A stretch of DNA of 64,000 nt from Marthasterias glacialis (GCA_911728455.2 OU452228.1:14212104-14276103), one strand, 5' to 3'; positions 1-11,901 are shown, counted from the stretch's first letter. The notes: generated by a model from the letters alone, not told the origin. Numbers and translations are program-made.

Positions 1-582
1 ACGATTCTAAGAATCCGCAAGACGCGTGTTCAAATCGAGATGATAAGATATTCAGGTAGGCAGACCTTTCGAAAAAAATGAATAAACAAAAATATGTTAG
101 ATGGAAACTGGATAAGCAATGTCGACGATCCGCGTTAAAAGCCTTTTTAGTTACGCTACGCCGCATTGCACCAAGTCCGGAGATTTGATCAGCGCTTTAA
201 GACCCATAGTGAGGAAAATCCGATAAGTTAGTTACGTAGCTGGTCATCACGGAGCCCTTCCTGCAAGAATTGATTTATTGAATTACCGTTCAGCTAAATT
301 CCAACATCAACTCAACAAGGCAAATATTTACTCGCCGAACTATAAGTTCGTTAGCTCTCTTTATTAAAACACATCGGGTCTTAAGGTGTATGTCTTGAAT
401 TGTCTTATTAAGTGAATTTGAAAGTATTGTTAAGACGGTGAACTTGGCACGTTGTCTTTTTTTGCCGGTTCTACACCCCATACCGGCACTTGCAAGCCAT
501 CAAAGACAATGATGTTGGTTGGCTACGAGAAGAAAACTGTTATTTAACAATCGTCCTATGAAACATGAATTCGTAAGTCCTG
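1..582. other. Unique non-coding DNA, no gene seen
   Basis: I see no recognisable repeat, RNA gene or conserved reading frame here. The 63-codon minus-strand frame at 290-481 has no familiar motif and is the length expected by chance. Confidence 0.6.
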
Positions 583-920
583 CACTCTAAAAATTCCCGG
601 GTCAGAATTGACCCGGATTCCGGGTCCAAGGAGACTTGACCCATTTCTGGGTCAGGCTGACTAGGAAACTGGTTTAACAAAAAATGGGGATTTTGACTCG
701 AATACTGCGTCAGTTTGACACAGTTTCGGGTCAGTTTGACAGATTCCGTGTCATACTGACCCAGAAATGGGTCAGGCCTACTGGGACCCCGAATACTGCG
801 TCAATTTGACACAGTTTGGGGTCAGTTAGACACATATTCCGTGTCACACTGACCCAGAAATGGGTCAGCCCTCCGGGACCCGGAATCCGGGTCAATTCTG
901 ACCCGGGAGTGTTAAGAGTG
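583..920 (-). mobile_element. GGGTCA-rich TIR element (family 1), copy 1
   Basis: The segment starts CACTCTAAAAATTCCCGGGTC and ends as the inverse, GGGAGTGTTAAGAGTG, so it is bounded by long terminal inverted repeats. Between them lie many GGGTCA/TGACCC words. The internal order (AATACTGCGTCA...GACACAG) is the reverse complement of the other six copies, so this copy is on the minus strand. It is longer than the usual 240 bp because an internal block of about 91 bp is duplicated (starts near 699 and 790). There is no coding capacity, so it fits a non-autonomous DNA transposon (MITE). No clear target-site duplication is visible. Confidence 0.8.
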
Positions 921-1127
921 TACATTGGAATATCACCTGTTGTGTATAGTACGCTTTCATATTCGTTACGGGCGGTGTCACCTCGTCTGTTAATAAAGCA
1001 AACCTCGGGCTGCAAATTGGCTGTATATATTTTTTTTTCTGACTGATTTTATACATACATGCCCAAAGTGATTGCTACGAAAACCTGTTTGACTTTCAGG
1101 TCAGTCGCTTAGGATTCTAACAATGTA

Positions 1128-1742
1128 CACTCTCCTTGTCAAGTTGGAGTTTACTGAAGGTTATAGATCTCTAGTTTCGGATGCTATGATTGTGTTACCT
1201 CCACGCAAGTCAATGTTTGTTGAATTTTCTTCAAACAGTGACGGGAAGCCAGTGGTTTACAGTGATTCTGAAAAGTTTATTTTATGAATAGTTCAATCAA
1301 GAAAATTAATCTGATCCGTTTCCCGTTGACGTCTTGATTTCCTGCATGCGGGAAATGTTTTTTTTTTACAGTTTTTTTTACTACCTTGACGTTTCTTCAC
1401 AATAGTAGTATATAGGCATACTTATAATGCACGTGTACACACACACACACACACACAAAACATTTGTCAGGTTTGACAAGAAACTAGATTTGACTATCAA
1501 ATTATGGTCAGCTAGGTGCAACTGAAAATCAGTCAGTCTGACTAGTTTTTTCCAGTCAGGATTATTTAAATAACTAAAATTGGGGTCAAATCCAACTACT
1601 TTTTCTAGTTGGTATGACTAAATCCATTGTTATTTTTTGAAATGTTTGCATATTTATCTAATTTCCTAGTCTGTTTTCAGCAACTAGGAAAACCAGTCAA
1701 TATTTTGATTAGGTCGTTTACTTGATAAGAGTGTTAAGAGTG
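1128..1742. repeat. TGACTAG/CCAGTCA-rich segment, possible diverged element
   Basis: From about 1466 the sequence is built from recurring, inverted words such as TGACTAG, CTAGTTGG, CCAGTCAG and CAACTAGGAAAACC. The left edge reads CACTCTCCTTGTCAAG and the right edge CTTGATAAGAGTGTTAAGAGTG, which gives short inverted ends resembling those of family 1. An (AC)n microsatellite lies at 1437-1457. This could be a diverged relative of family 1 using different internal words, or two unrelated relics. Confidence 0.35.
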
Positions 1743-1997
1743 TGTCACGTTATTTCCAGCCCATACAGATACAATGAAAAATGAAAAATAAAAATATATT
1801 TGACTACCATATGCCGATACGGTGATGATAATATATATATATCACTGTGATCCGTACACCCGAATCTCCACTTCTGTTATAAAGAAATACAGACAAGTCT
1901 ATGACATTTCAAAAGTTAAGTCATTAAAATCTCATTAATATGTTGTTAAATAAGTCTAAAAGTGAGTGACGTCATTCAGACCGAGCAATGTCCGGAG
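1743..1997. other. AT-rich non-coding DNA
   Basis: No gene is visible. A short (TA)n run lies near 1831-1842. Confidence 0.6.
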
Positions 1998-2353
1998 TTA
2001 AAGCCCCAGCTCAAAATGTGTAAATTGACTGTAACTGATTCCATGCTCTGCACACATCAAGCTATTTGTAATAAACCCATCCTGTGAAAATTTCAGCTCA
2101 TTTCGTTGTTTTTATCTGCGAGAAAACGGTAAAAATGCATTCAGCATTTTTGTACGCATTCCTATAGGCAGAGTTTCTAATTCAGAAAACTAATTTTGGA
2201 TCTTATTTCATTTATTATATAAAAACGAAAAGACTTCAGGCAGAAATATATCAAGGGGAGTTTTCAACCATCATTATCTTTATACTATGTAAGGTTTATG
2301 TAAATCTGTGAACATTTATGTTTTTCTTATTACCAATGATGAGCTCGGACTAA
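1998..2353 (+). mobile_element. TTAA-bounded piggyBac-like MITE, copy A
   Basis: The left end is TTAAAGCCCCAGCTCAA. The right end is a decayed inverse (GATGAGCTCGGACTAA). The body matches the copy at 31320-31684 in opposite orientation, including the shared block AAACATAAATGTTYACAGATTT. TTAA target sites are the hallmark of piggyBac transposons. There is no coding capacity, so this is a non-autonomous relic. Confidence 0.7.
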
Positions 2354-3120
2354 GGTGTGATTATCAACCTCACACAAATTAAGCAGTCAAAGTGTTGTAT
2401 TTCTAACATTTTTCCTTGACGGATTGTATCTTTAAACTCGACTTAATTCTGCCCAGTTTCCAATGCTCCCTTAATCGCCAGCAATGTACACGTGATTACC
2501 CTTTAGTGCGCACTGATTAGCCCTCAAGAACATTTGGCGCGCAAATGATTGACATACTGTGCCACGTGGCTGCATGTGGTATGGATTGGGAAGAACCCAA
2601 TGGAGCACTGCGCCCAAGTGGCGCACTTTCGGTGCAATATACCATTCGAAAATGTTCATTAATTATAATGAAACTGGGAAACTCACCCATTATAAAGTAT
2701 GATTGACTGCCCGTGAGAGGAGACAGGGGACATGACGGCTTTTTAGGTTAAATATCAAAGACTGGTGACGTTTCTTTCGTCTGAACTCTCGTTAAGGAAT
2801 GTTTGTATACGGTACACGCTAGTGTTATCAACTAAAAAAACAAACACTCATTGTCAGAGAATGAAAGTTGATTAACGTTGCACCTTATTGGTGAGTTTCA
2901 GTTTGTGTATAAGGGTATGGGATTATAATTAAAAAGCTAGTAGATGACTCTTGCTCGTTTTATCAAACTTCGTGAAATAAATGCACCGTTAGTCTAACTT
3001 TCATAAATCGAACGTACAATTTACAGTTGTTCTTGTAATTTGCAGATAATAAGCTGAAACATTTGCTGCACCATTTAGACGTTAAAGAAACTGGTTTGGG
3101 ATATTTCTGGCATTATTTGC
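2354..3120. other. Unique non-coding DNA, no gene seen
   Basis: I see no conserved frame or recognised repeat. The 62-codon minus-strand frame at 2471-2659 is unsupported. Confidence 0.55.
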
Positions 3121-3225
3121 ACCGCAGAACCTTGTAAACCATTATCCTGTTGTGAAACAATGAGCGTTTGATACCTACGCCCCAAGGGGTGTGATAAAGC
3201 GCTATATAAGAACCCAGTATTTGTT
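3121..3225 (+). repeat. Retroposon 3' tail fragment
   Basis: The motif AAAGCGCTATATAAGAACCC followed by AGTATTTGTTTATTTT is typical of the 3' tail shared by L2/CR1-type LINEs and their SINEs in many animals. Only the tail is recognisable. Confidence 0.5.
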
Positions 3226-3957
3226 TATTTTCAGCTGTTGGTTTAGAGTATGTAGCCTACATTCTATAGATATTATTATACAGATATCCATAGCACAAGC
3301 AAAGAAATACTAAATAAAACATGACGAAACTGTATCCCCATTCAAACATTACAGGCCGGCGGATGTGCGAACAATTTTTTTTTCAACGCCGCTGTTCAGA
3401 CACGCATGACTGTTGGCTCATTAACCAGCACTGTCAGCAATCCGGGCTACATGAAGTTCCTGGATTCGTCACAAGATGGTAAACCAGTAACCACACAATC
3501 AATCACATTCATCGCCTCGTCGTCTTGATGCAAGAACATTATCAACACAACATACAAGACTGATTGAACATTTGCTCCCCATGGACACATTGAAATTCAG
3601 CACAGAGGCTTTCCCACAGTGAGGATGAATGCTCAAATTACACTGACAAATTTTTTACGCTCTGAGAATGTTTCTGTACATTCCATGTACTCCAAGACGT
3701 TGGGGAATTCTTCGGAAGCACAACCCGCGTTACGATTGTGAACTTTAACATTTAAAGATGTGGACATTTTTTTTTTTTTTTTTTTTTTTTTTGAGTACAT
3801 GTGCATTCATTCCAACTGCTGGTATTCACAAAACACATCTCACAATCATTATGTAGCTTCAGCAAATTCGGTGGTTACGTTTTCGAGAAAACGAGTCCAG
3901 GACTCTAGCTGTCCAGGACGTTCCATCTTGCGCTCATTGCTATTTGGCAATTCAAAA
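3226..3957. other. Non-coding DNA with a poly-T run
   Basis: No gene is recognised. A 26-nt poly-T tract lies at 3767-3792 and gives the nearby frame its run of phenylalanines. Confidence 0.55.
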
Positions 3958-4320
3958 TAACGAAAATAAATAATAACAATTAACACTTAGCGCCGGTGTA
4001 CCAGCAATTTGGCGTTCATTGCGCAAGAACATTTTACCCCCGTCACTGGGCCGTTTATTTCATTCCTTAAACCATCTCAGCTTCTTTGGGAGTATACAGC
4101 CCGTGCTGCCAAGTATGTAGCGCACCAAGCTAAATCAGTCACAAGAACCATCTCTGCCCTCTCAGGTACCCATTTACCCAGGGGTGAAGAGAAGCAATCT
4201 TTGTTAAGTTTTTCTTGCTCAAGGACACAAGTGTCATGACCGGTGTTCGAACCCATACCCCGATGACTAAGCCACGGCCAGAATTTGAGTCCGATGCACT
4301 ACATTGCACGGCCATGGCAT
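3958..4320 (-). mobile_element. tRNA-derived SINE (family S1), near full length
   Basis: On the minus strand the element starts with a degenerate tRNA-like head near 4320, including a B-box-like GGTTCGAACACC region around 4233-4247. The conserved GACACTTGTGTCCTTGAGCAAG block follows (about 4213-4235). The body then runs left to a tail of TAATAACAATT repeats with a TTAGCGCC motif at 3965-3995. It is among the most complete S1 copies in the window. Reading frames at 4009-4239 and 4139-4357 are spurious. Confidence 0.75.
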
Positions 4321-4838
4321 CCAAGAAAAAAAAAAAAGAAAAAACACGAAAAACCAAGCCAAATAAAGACCAACTACTCGGTTAAGTTTTCCCACTGACG
4401 GCAGTGTTTCGGACGGGAATGTTGACAAAAGTAGGCTTTTAAAATATAGAGAAGTGTCAATTTATCTTCCGATCGTCGTCATGCATGAAACCTTTACGTT
4501 GTTGTCCACACATTTCTCTGAAATAAGCTGTATTAATCACGTAACCAATGTCCTCGTCCCCGGTCTGTCAACTCAACAGACATGCCAACAGTAAAACCTT
4601 CCCAGCTTGTATTTCTGCCATGCGAAACATGAAAATCCTCTTTCACAAAACTGAAGCAACCGCCAACGCAGCCTTGACGAGTAACTGTCAACACTTGGAG
4701 CACACTACATTCTCTCTTGATAGAAAAAATTGTAGCATTTCCTGACAGGTCTTGCGCGATGCTTATCTGCAAACTGAAATTTAAAAGGCATGAACGTTCC
4801 GAGGTCGCAGCGTACACCAACAGAAAAACTGTAGTGCC
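4321..4838. other. Non-coding DNA, no gene seen
   Basis: The overlapping frames on both strands (4533-4820 minus, 4548-4745 plus) show no recognisable domain. Confidence 0.5.
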
Positions 4839-5217
4839 TTAAAGGGTGTGCTTTAACATTGGTAAGATTGAAGATACAAGTGTTCACCGACTTAAACTTG
4901 GCTTACATGATATAAAGATGGTCATGGCAGAAAACTTCCCTTGAAATGTTTTTGCCTAAAATGCTATAGAAATGTTTTTTTTTTTTAAGAAATGAGTATA
5001 GAATTTTTTTTTTTGAGCTCGCGAGGCCGTAATCCGATGTTTGGAAACAGCGAAAAAAAGTGATGGAATTTGTCATTATTATCTCGTGCGTGACTCCAAT
5101 GACCGCTTGAGCTCAAACTTTCACTCGTTTGTTACTCCATGTGTAATGTTGGGTCACACAAAGTGCGGGTACTGGCCAGTCTCTTTGACAATCACGAATG
5201 TTGGCCGCGTGTCTTAA
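4839..5217 (+). mobile_element. TTAA-bounded piggyBac-like MITE, copy C
   Basis: It begins TTAAAGGGTGTGCTTTAACA and ends GTTGGCCGCGTGTCTTAA, an imperfect inverse. The body shares blocks with 26766-27187, for example ATAAAGATGGTCATGG and CACAAAGTGC. It also shares the GAAAACTTTCCTTGAAATGTTT-like block with 31320-31684. Non-coding. Confidence 0.65.
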
Positions 5218-5261
5218 AGGGCGAAAATTAGTTTGGTTAGAGTTACAAGTATCGATTGTGC

Positions 5262-5490
5262 AGCACCAACGTAGCCCGACACCTACTGTACTCCAGTCTT
5301 CATGTAGCCATCTAACCTGCGCCTAATTGTAGCCCGGGCCTAAAATTACGTAGACCAAAACCTGTACAGGGCTACATCTTGGTTCGGGCCACATTTAGTT
5401 ACTGTGATGGGGTTACAATAAAGGTTAGGGCTACAAAAAACATACAGGGTTTGAAAACATTAGGTCCAGGGCTACGTATTAGATCCTGTC
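5262..5490. repeat. TGTAGCCC/GGGCTAC-word degenerate repeat
   Basis: The words TGTAGCCC, CCTAAATT and their inverses (GGGCTACATC, AGGGCTACG) recur irregularly. The same vocabulary fills 27470-27830 and 26985-27065. In both loci it sits next to a TTAA-bounded MITE. Confidence 0.5.
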
Positions 5491-5585
5491 AACATTTTAG
5501 GTGTCACACACGCGGTGATACCACCCCACGTTGTCATATTATCGGGAAACGAGTGGTTGCTTTGGCTACTTACCGTAATATAAAC

Positions 5586-5829
5586 CATCTAAAAAACTCC
5601 CGGGTTAGAATTGACCCGGATTCCAGGTGCCATGGGGCCTGACTCATTTCTGGGTCAGTCTGACCCGGAATCTGTATCAAAATGACCCATAAATGGATCA
5701 AACTGACGCAGAATCCGAGTTAAATTGACCATTTGTTGACCACTTTTCCGGGTCAGCCTGGCCCAGAAGTGGGTCACGCCCCTTGGACTCAGAATCCGGG
5801 TCAATTCTGACCCGGGGTTTTTTAGACTG
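5586..5829 (+). mobile_element. Family 1 GGGTCA-rich TIR element, copy 2
   Basis: The ends read CATCTAAAAAACTCCCGGGT and CCCGGGGTTTTTTAGACTG. The body has the consensus order TGACCCGGAATCTG...TCAAACTGACGCAGAATCCG. At 244 bp it is the basic length, with one internal module. Non-coding. Confidence 0.8.
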
Positions 5830-7441
5830 CAAGGTGTTGCATAAGTACCAAACATTCAGCAAAAAAAGATCCGCAATCTTACTGATATCACACTTAGATG
5901 GCGCATTTTACGGGGAGGACTATTTGTGGAAATACACACCTGGAAAAAAAACCCAGTTCAACATTTCTTTGGAAAATTATTTTTAAAAGATTGGTGTGTC
6001 GAATACATTGTGCAAACGGCATCTTTTTTTCTTCTTCTTTTTACTTGTGACTACAGTGGATGTAACGGGTTTATGGGAAAGATAATTGAGTCAGGAAAAC
6101 TGTGTCATACAGAAACTGTAGAACTGATTGAAACATTATTCTAGCAATCTGAATGTGTGTAATGTCTGAAAGCGTGGAGTAATTTACCTTGTAGCATTCA
6201 CGCGCATTGTGGCGCAAGATTTCCTTAAAATGAGCGAACGCTACACATTTATTATTTTTTTTTGAATTACAGGCCTGATATTCTGCCGACTTAAGTCTGA
6301 TTTCTGAATTTTTGGCCCTCAGAAAAAAATCTGCAAAATTGTTATTAAATAGCCTGAAAAATATATTAGACGTTATACAAATAATGTACATGTCAGCTCT
6401 TGATACTTGATAAAGCTTTCCTGCTTTTTCTGAAGGCCAAACGTCATGCCTGTTATTTATTTATCTCCGATTGTTACGAAATTGCAGTGAATTCCGGGTT
6501 AATCTAGTATTATTGTTTTTTCCAACTTCGTTCCTTCCAGGAGAATTAGTACAATTTTAAGGCACCGGTAAAAGTTGTGTACACGCGTCCTCCGACTACT
6601 CCCCTAAAGCCTACCCTTCGTCGGTCGTTCTCTTTGCAAAACCGTGAAAACATAGAAGATTGGGCTGTTTGGATGTACCGTCAACACAGTTGGAAGGCTA
6701 CCGGGTGTCATTTTGCCCTGGGGATGAAGTTGAACTGGAGAGGGAAATATCTTTAGTCAGATGCATACTGTCTTAAAACTGTTGGCTTGAATTCAGTTAC
6801 AAGTGTTAGTAATGCAAAACAAATAGCCTGCCGTCATTTGGACTCATCTGAACCGTCCCACCCTGTCAGTCACGGCTCCGCTCAATTTCCCGTGCCCATC
6901 GTGTATCGGGGGGAAACTTTTAAGTGTCCCCCCCACCGAACGCAACATGTACGTGCGCGCACGTATCTTCCTAGAGGGTCATGGCACGCCTAGTCTGTCA
7001 ACGGTACCGAAATGATGCTTTTTAAGTTATATATGACCCTGCAGGGGATTATTTTCATCGTGTTCTCGCAATGGATATTACAATCTCCCTGTGACACTGC
7101 CGGGCAGGTACGTGTCTATGTTGAGACACGTTAGATTTAATCCCGTGTCGTCCGAAAGCATCGAGTCGGCCATCAATGCACCGCGGCGGGTGCTTCGGCG
7201 ACTCGCTCGGCGTAACCAGGTGTTATCTTACCGAGAAAGTGCACCACAAATTATTTTCCTGACACAATTACACTGGAATTCGCTCAACTGTGGAAGCGAC
7301 AATTTTAGAAGGCCAAAAGGAGAGACCCTATTTTGGGAACGAAATTTAATCTTCAGTCCATGCAACCAAAAACTGAGGGAAATTCCCAACAGTATTCCTC
7401 ACTGAAAGCAACGGTGTGATAAACAATGGGATACGTTTTGG
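5830..7441. other. Unique non-coding DNA
   Basis: No gene is recognised. Frames at 6071-6391 (minus) and 7091-7405 (plus) have no familiar motif. Around 6580-7000 and 7130-7210 GC rises slightly, without a supporting coding signal. Confidence 0.5.
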
Positions 7442-7548
7442 GACACTAGGTGGCAGCAGACTTACCAGGTAAATTCATTCTTCTTGGAAATGTGCACATG
7501 GTCAGAAGTACGCAAACAATGGAAGTTTACCTGGTAAGTCTGATGCCA
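7442..7548. repeat. Fold-back with CTCF-like motif in one arm
   Basis: The arm GGCAGCAGACTTACCAGGTAA (about 7452-7472) is inverted at about 7528-7548 (TTTACCTGGTAAGTCTGATG), giving a stem of roughly 25 bp around a loop of about 55 nt. The left edge carries CACTAGGTGGCAG (7444-7456). Confidence 0.6.
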
Positions 7549-9740
7549 CATATCGTTCCAAAGTCCCCAACTGAAATCGATAAATTTATTTGGCAAATAT
7601 CCAGTTATCCAATGTATGATCTTGCTCTGTGTGACGAATGCTAAAACAAATTTTTCAAAAACTATTTAGAATCTGCAAAACGAGTAAAAATCAACAATCC
7701 TTACAAATAGAAATAGCCGCTGAAACACATGTGTTAGTAATCGGAATGGTGGTAAACGGATACCAAATAAAACGATTGTTCTGATTTTAAACAGTAATAC
7801 ATCTTTTCAATTTATAAACGCGAAATGTTGTATTAAAAGAAACAAAATCTTAAAACAACAAAATCTCATGGTAAAAAGAAAATCAGAATAAAAAAAGCGT
7901 CCCAAAGTTTTCATTAGACGTCTTTAGTGTGTTTGGTGTATTGACTTTAAATAGAAAAGGACTACTGGCCAAAAAGAGCACAAATGAAAAAAATACGTGA
8001 CGTGAATGTTAAACTTTAGGTAGGCCTAAATGGTAACAATAAAGTAGCGAGAGCAGCGGGTTGATAAATTATACAGTTAGATAAGATGCCATCTAAAAGG
8101 GTTGCAGACCTTTTACGTCTACAACTTTTTTAAAAAATTGAATACATTACAGGGTCATAAGAAGTTAAGAAACCGGTATGAGTCGATGAGCCTTGCGATG
8201 TAAGTTGCGTCTCAACAATGTAGCATTTTGCAAGATATGGTTTGATAAGAAAATGTATTTAGAAAGGTTGATGTAAAAGGGCTTATTATTTATAAGATGT
8301 TAACTGTTTTCGTAATGTGTGAACCTTACATGTTTATGATGTGAGGGTGGGGATGTAAACCATGACCGTAACAGTAGTTTTTGTTTGTTTGTTTGTTTGT
8401 TTGTTTGTTGGGTTATTGGGTTGTTGGGGTGTTGGGTTGTTTTTTTTTTTTTGTGGGTGGAATCCCCTTTTGTTGCCTTTAAAAAATCAGTTTTGGTTTA
8501 AACTTTGTGCCGTGACTAACTCAACCATGGTTTCAGTATGTGACGTTCTGGGCACATGTGACCACTCCCTTCTACAGCGCCTCCCCCTCCCCCACCAAAC
8601 CATGGAATAAGTTTGAGTTGTTTTGGTTTTGTGTTCGGGAGATTTAATGAAAGTATTTTTTTTCTTCAAATCATCTGCTACATCGTAACGGATACATCAC
8701 ATAGTCAAGACAGGAGATGCAAAGAACGTGTCTTCACTGGCTCATGTTCGTGTATGTCCCGAGGGGCTCAGTAGCACTGTGCCGTAGACAACGGCGTATC
8801 CATGACCGATCACGCTACCCAATCGCCCGTACCACATACGCGGGGGAAGGTGACGGACGACGAGCAGTACCACACTGTGAAGGTGTTAGTGATGGGGCAA
8901 TCAAAACAAACATCGCTCGCAGAAGAGAAGATGATGAGTGCATTCACGGGAATCGTCTGATTAAATTGGGGCTTTTTAATGAGAATAATAATGAAGTCGA
9001 AATGGAAGGGTGAATGCTTGTTCGGATGAGCAGGATGTGGTGAACAGTCGAGTTCCTCTTGAATGGATGGCAAATGGAAAAGCGCCGGAGATAACTTGCA
9101 CTTGTTTTGGCCGCGGCATGACCGTTACAACCACTAGATACAGAGAACCCACAGGTTGGATGCCCATTCCACTTTTGTAGTGCAGTTCATCCCGAGATGC
9201 AATTGATGGTAATTAACTTATGACACATCAGTCAACGACCGGAGGGTTTGCATGACCTGCACGTTTAATATTCTTGTTAGACATTTCCCCTCTCTCGTAA
9301 CTAATCCGCTTGCTTCTTAATTTGACACTTGAAAAAGAGCATTGCATGAGTGGAGTTTAATAACTTGTGTGTAATACTCAATAGCCTTTCTGCTTTGCTG
9401 TATAGGGGAACATAATTTGAGTCGTTTTAAACTCCTAGGAGGGACTGGGTGTATTTCTATGATGACAGTTTGGTTAGCACACTGTAATAATAACGCCAGC
9501 CATGAAACCAAGTCATTTCAGCAACGTGTGGGCCGTGTGATGGGCGGATTGTTACAGACTATACGTGAATAAATTGTGTCCACATATTGCAGAATGCCTA
9601 TAGTGACATGCAGCGTTCTTTTACTAGCACTTAAGGACGAAATACGATGTGCACTGGTGTAATTAGACATTTTCATTTTGGGGGAAAGTGCGGGAATTAC
9701 GAAGAAAATGTCATTCATTTTGAGCGTTTTTCAAGCTCAT
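7549..9740. other. Unique non-coding DNA with TTTG microsatellite
   Basis: No gene is recognised. A (TTTG)n run at about 8378-8408 grades into GTTGGG-type repeats to about 8440. The short frames on both strands at 8717-9167 overlap one another and show no domain. Confidence 0.5.
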
Positions 9741-9796
9741 CTGTGGGGGTGGGGGCTAGTGTTCTGAGCGGGGGTGGCTCCCGCTTGTTATGCCAC
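9741..9796. mobile_element. Possible hAT-like end fragment
   Basis: The G-rich stretch ends TTATGCCACTG, like the hAT-like ends at 40092-40534 (TTAGTTACGCCACTG). Only one end is recognisable. Confidence 0.3.
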
Positions 9797-10109
9797 TGAC
9801 GCTGTGTGAGTTTGCTTAACTTTTATTTAGCAGGCATGTGATTTCTCAGGATTTTTTCCTGATTTCAGGATTTTCTCAAAATCTCCTTGAGCCTTGTCTT
9901 TAAGGAAGTAAAGCAATCACCAGATGGAGAAATACATAGGACCTAGTCCACATTGTGTAGTTTTGTACTGGTGATGCACAGAGTCTGTAGACCTCCCGAT
10001 TTGTAGAATTTGGGAGTTTCAGGGTCTAAAATAAAGGGGGGAACGCAGGCCCGCAAGCCATTTCCAGGAATGTTCACAAACATCAACTCTCACCCCTGAC
10101 TTAGTGTAT
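9797..10109. other. Non-coding DNA with CAGGATTTT words
   Basis: Around 9845-9885 the word TCAGGATTTT is repeated with small changes. No gene is seen. Confidence 0.4.
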
Positions 10110-10568
10110 TACTCGTACTCGGTGTTTGTACTCGAGTGCCGTTTGGATTGTTCGTACTCGTACCCATATACTCAGCTAGCAAAATACCTCGTACTCGAAG
10201 TCCATACTTCATTCTCGACTGAAAAATAATGTGTACTCAAAGTCATGTACCCTACACCTGACTGAAAATGTACCCGGACTCGTGGTCAAAACACCACTTT
10301 TCTTTCTGCATACATGTGCTAATGTAAAGGAACAGAGGAATAAAGCTCTGAAAAAAAAAGTAACATTGAAGTTGTCTAGCTATCATGTATTCATGTTTAA
10401 AAGATAGCTATCAGAAGCAGCAAACACGTCTAGAAAGTAATCAATTAAACAACCTCATTTTGCAGTATTTGTTTTATAAAATACTCGTTCTCGGATATTC
10501 AAGTACTTGGTACTCGGTACTCGGATATCAGAATATTCGGTATACTCGGACACTTGAGCTCGAGCTCG
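10110..10568. repeat. TACTCG-word degenerate repeat (left flank of minisatellite)
   Basis: The words GTACTCG, TACTCGA and CTCGACTGAAAAAT recur irregularly at 10115-10330 and 10480-10565. The same words continue to the right of the array (11902-11975). The 22-bp array appears to have expanded inside an older element made of these words. Confidence 0.6.
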
Positions 10569-11901
10569 ATAGCCCAAGTACCCCTACTCGATGGCCCAAG
10601 TAACCCTACTCGATGGCCCAAGTACCCCTACTCGATGGCCCAAGTACCCCTACTCGATGGCCCAAGTACCCCTACTCGATGGCCCAAGTACCCCTACTCA
10701 ATGACCCAAGTACCCCTACTCGATGGCCCAAGTACCCCTACTCGATGGCCCAAGTACCCCTACTCGATGGCCCAAGTACCCCTACTCGATGGCCCAAATA
10801 CCCCTACTCGATGGCCCAAGTACCCCTACTCGATGGCTCAAGTACCCCTACTCGATGGCCCAAGTACCCCTACTCAATGACCCAAGTACCCCTACTCGAT
10901 GGCCCAAGTACCCCTACTCAATGACCCAAGTACCCCTACTCGATGGCCCAAGTACCCCTACTCGATGGCTCAAGTACCCCTACTCGATGGCCCAAGTACC
11001 CCTACTCAATGACCCAAGTACCCCTACTCGATGGCCCAAGTACCCCTACTCAATGACCCAAGTACCCCTACTCGATGGCCCAAGTACCCCTACTCGATGG
11101 CCCAAGTACCCCTACTCGATGGCCCAAGTACCCCTACTCGATGGCCCAAGTACCCCTACTCGATGGCCCAAGTACCCCTACTCGATGGCCCAAGTACCCC
11201 TACTCGATGGCCCAAGTACCCCTACTCGATGGCCCAAGTACCCCTACTCGATGGCCCAAGTACCCCTACTCGATGGCCCATGTACCCCTGCTCGATGGCC
11301 CAAGTACCCCTACTCGATGGCCCAAGTACCCCTACTCGATGGCCCAAGTACCCCTACTCGATGGCCCAAGTACCCCTACTCGATGGCTCAAGTACCCCTA
11401 CTCGATGGCCCAAGTACCCCTACTCGATGGCCCAAGTACCCCTACTCGATGGCCCAAATACCCCTACTCGATGGCCCAAGTACCCCTAGTCGATGGTCCA
11501 AGTACCCCTACTCGATGGCTCAAGTACCCCTACTCAATGGCCCAAGTACCCCTACTCGATGGCCCAAGTACCCCAACTCGATGGCCCAAGTACCCCTACT
11601 CGATGGCCCAAGTACCCCTACTCGATGGCCCAAGTACCCCTACTCGATGGCCCAAGTAACCCTACTCGATGACCCAAGTAACCCTACTCGATGGCCCAAG
11701 TACCCCTACTCGATGGCCCAAGTACCCCTACTCGATGGCCCAAGTACCCCTACTCGATGGCCCAAGTACCCCTACTCGATGGCCCAAGTACCCCTACTCG
11801 ATGGCCCAAGTACCCCTGCTCGATGGCCCAAGTACCCCTACTCGATGGTCCAAGTACCCCTACTCGATGACCCAATTACCCCTACTCGATGGCCCAAGTA
11901 C
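10569..11901 (+). repeat. 22-bp minisatellite, 60 units
   Basis: The unit is ATGGCCCAAGTACCCCTACT plus CG. Unit starts at 10569, 10833, 10965, 11053, 11383, 11515 and 11889 all fall on the same 22-bp phase. There are therefore 60 complete units and no net insertion or deletion between checkpoints. Variants include ATGACCC units at 10701, 10877, 10921, 11009 and 11053 (gaps of 176, 44, 88 and 44 bp) and ATGGCTC units at 10833, 10965, 11383 and 11515. Because 22 is not a multiple of three, every forward frame encodes the same 22-residue repeat, so long frames such as 10723-11937 arise without any coding role. Confidence 0.97.

Noticed and set aside
8378-8440. GTTGGG/TTTG repeats considered as telomeric
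   Set aside because: The units are irregular and do not match TTAGGG-type repeats.
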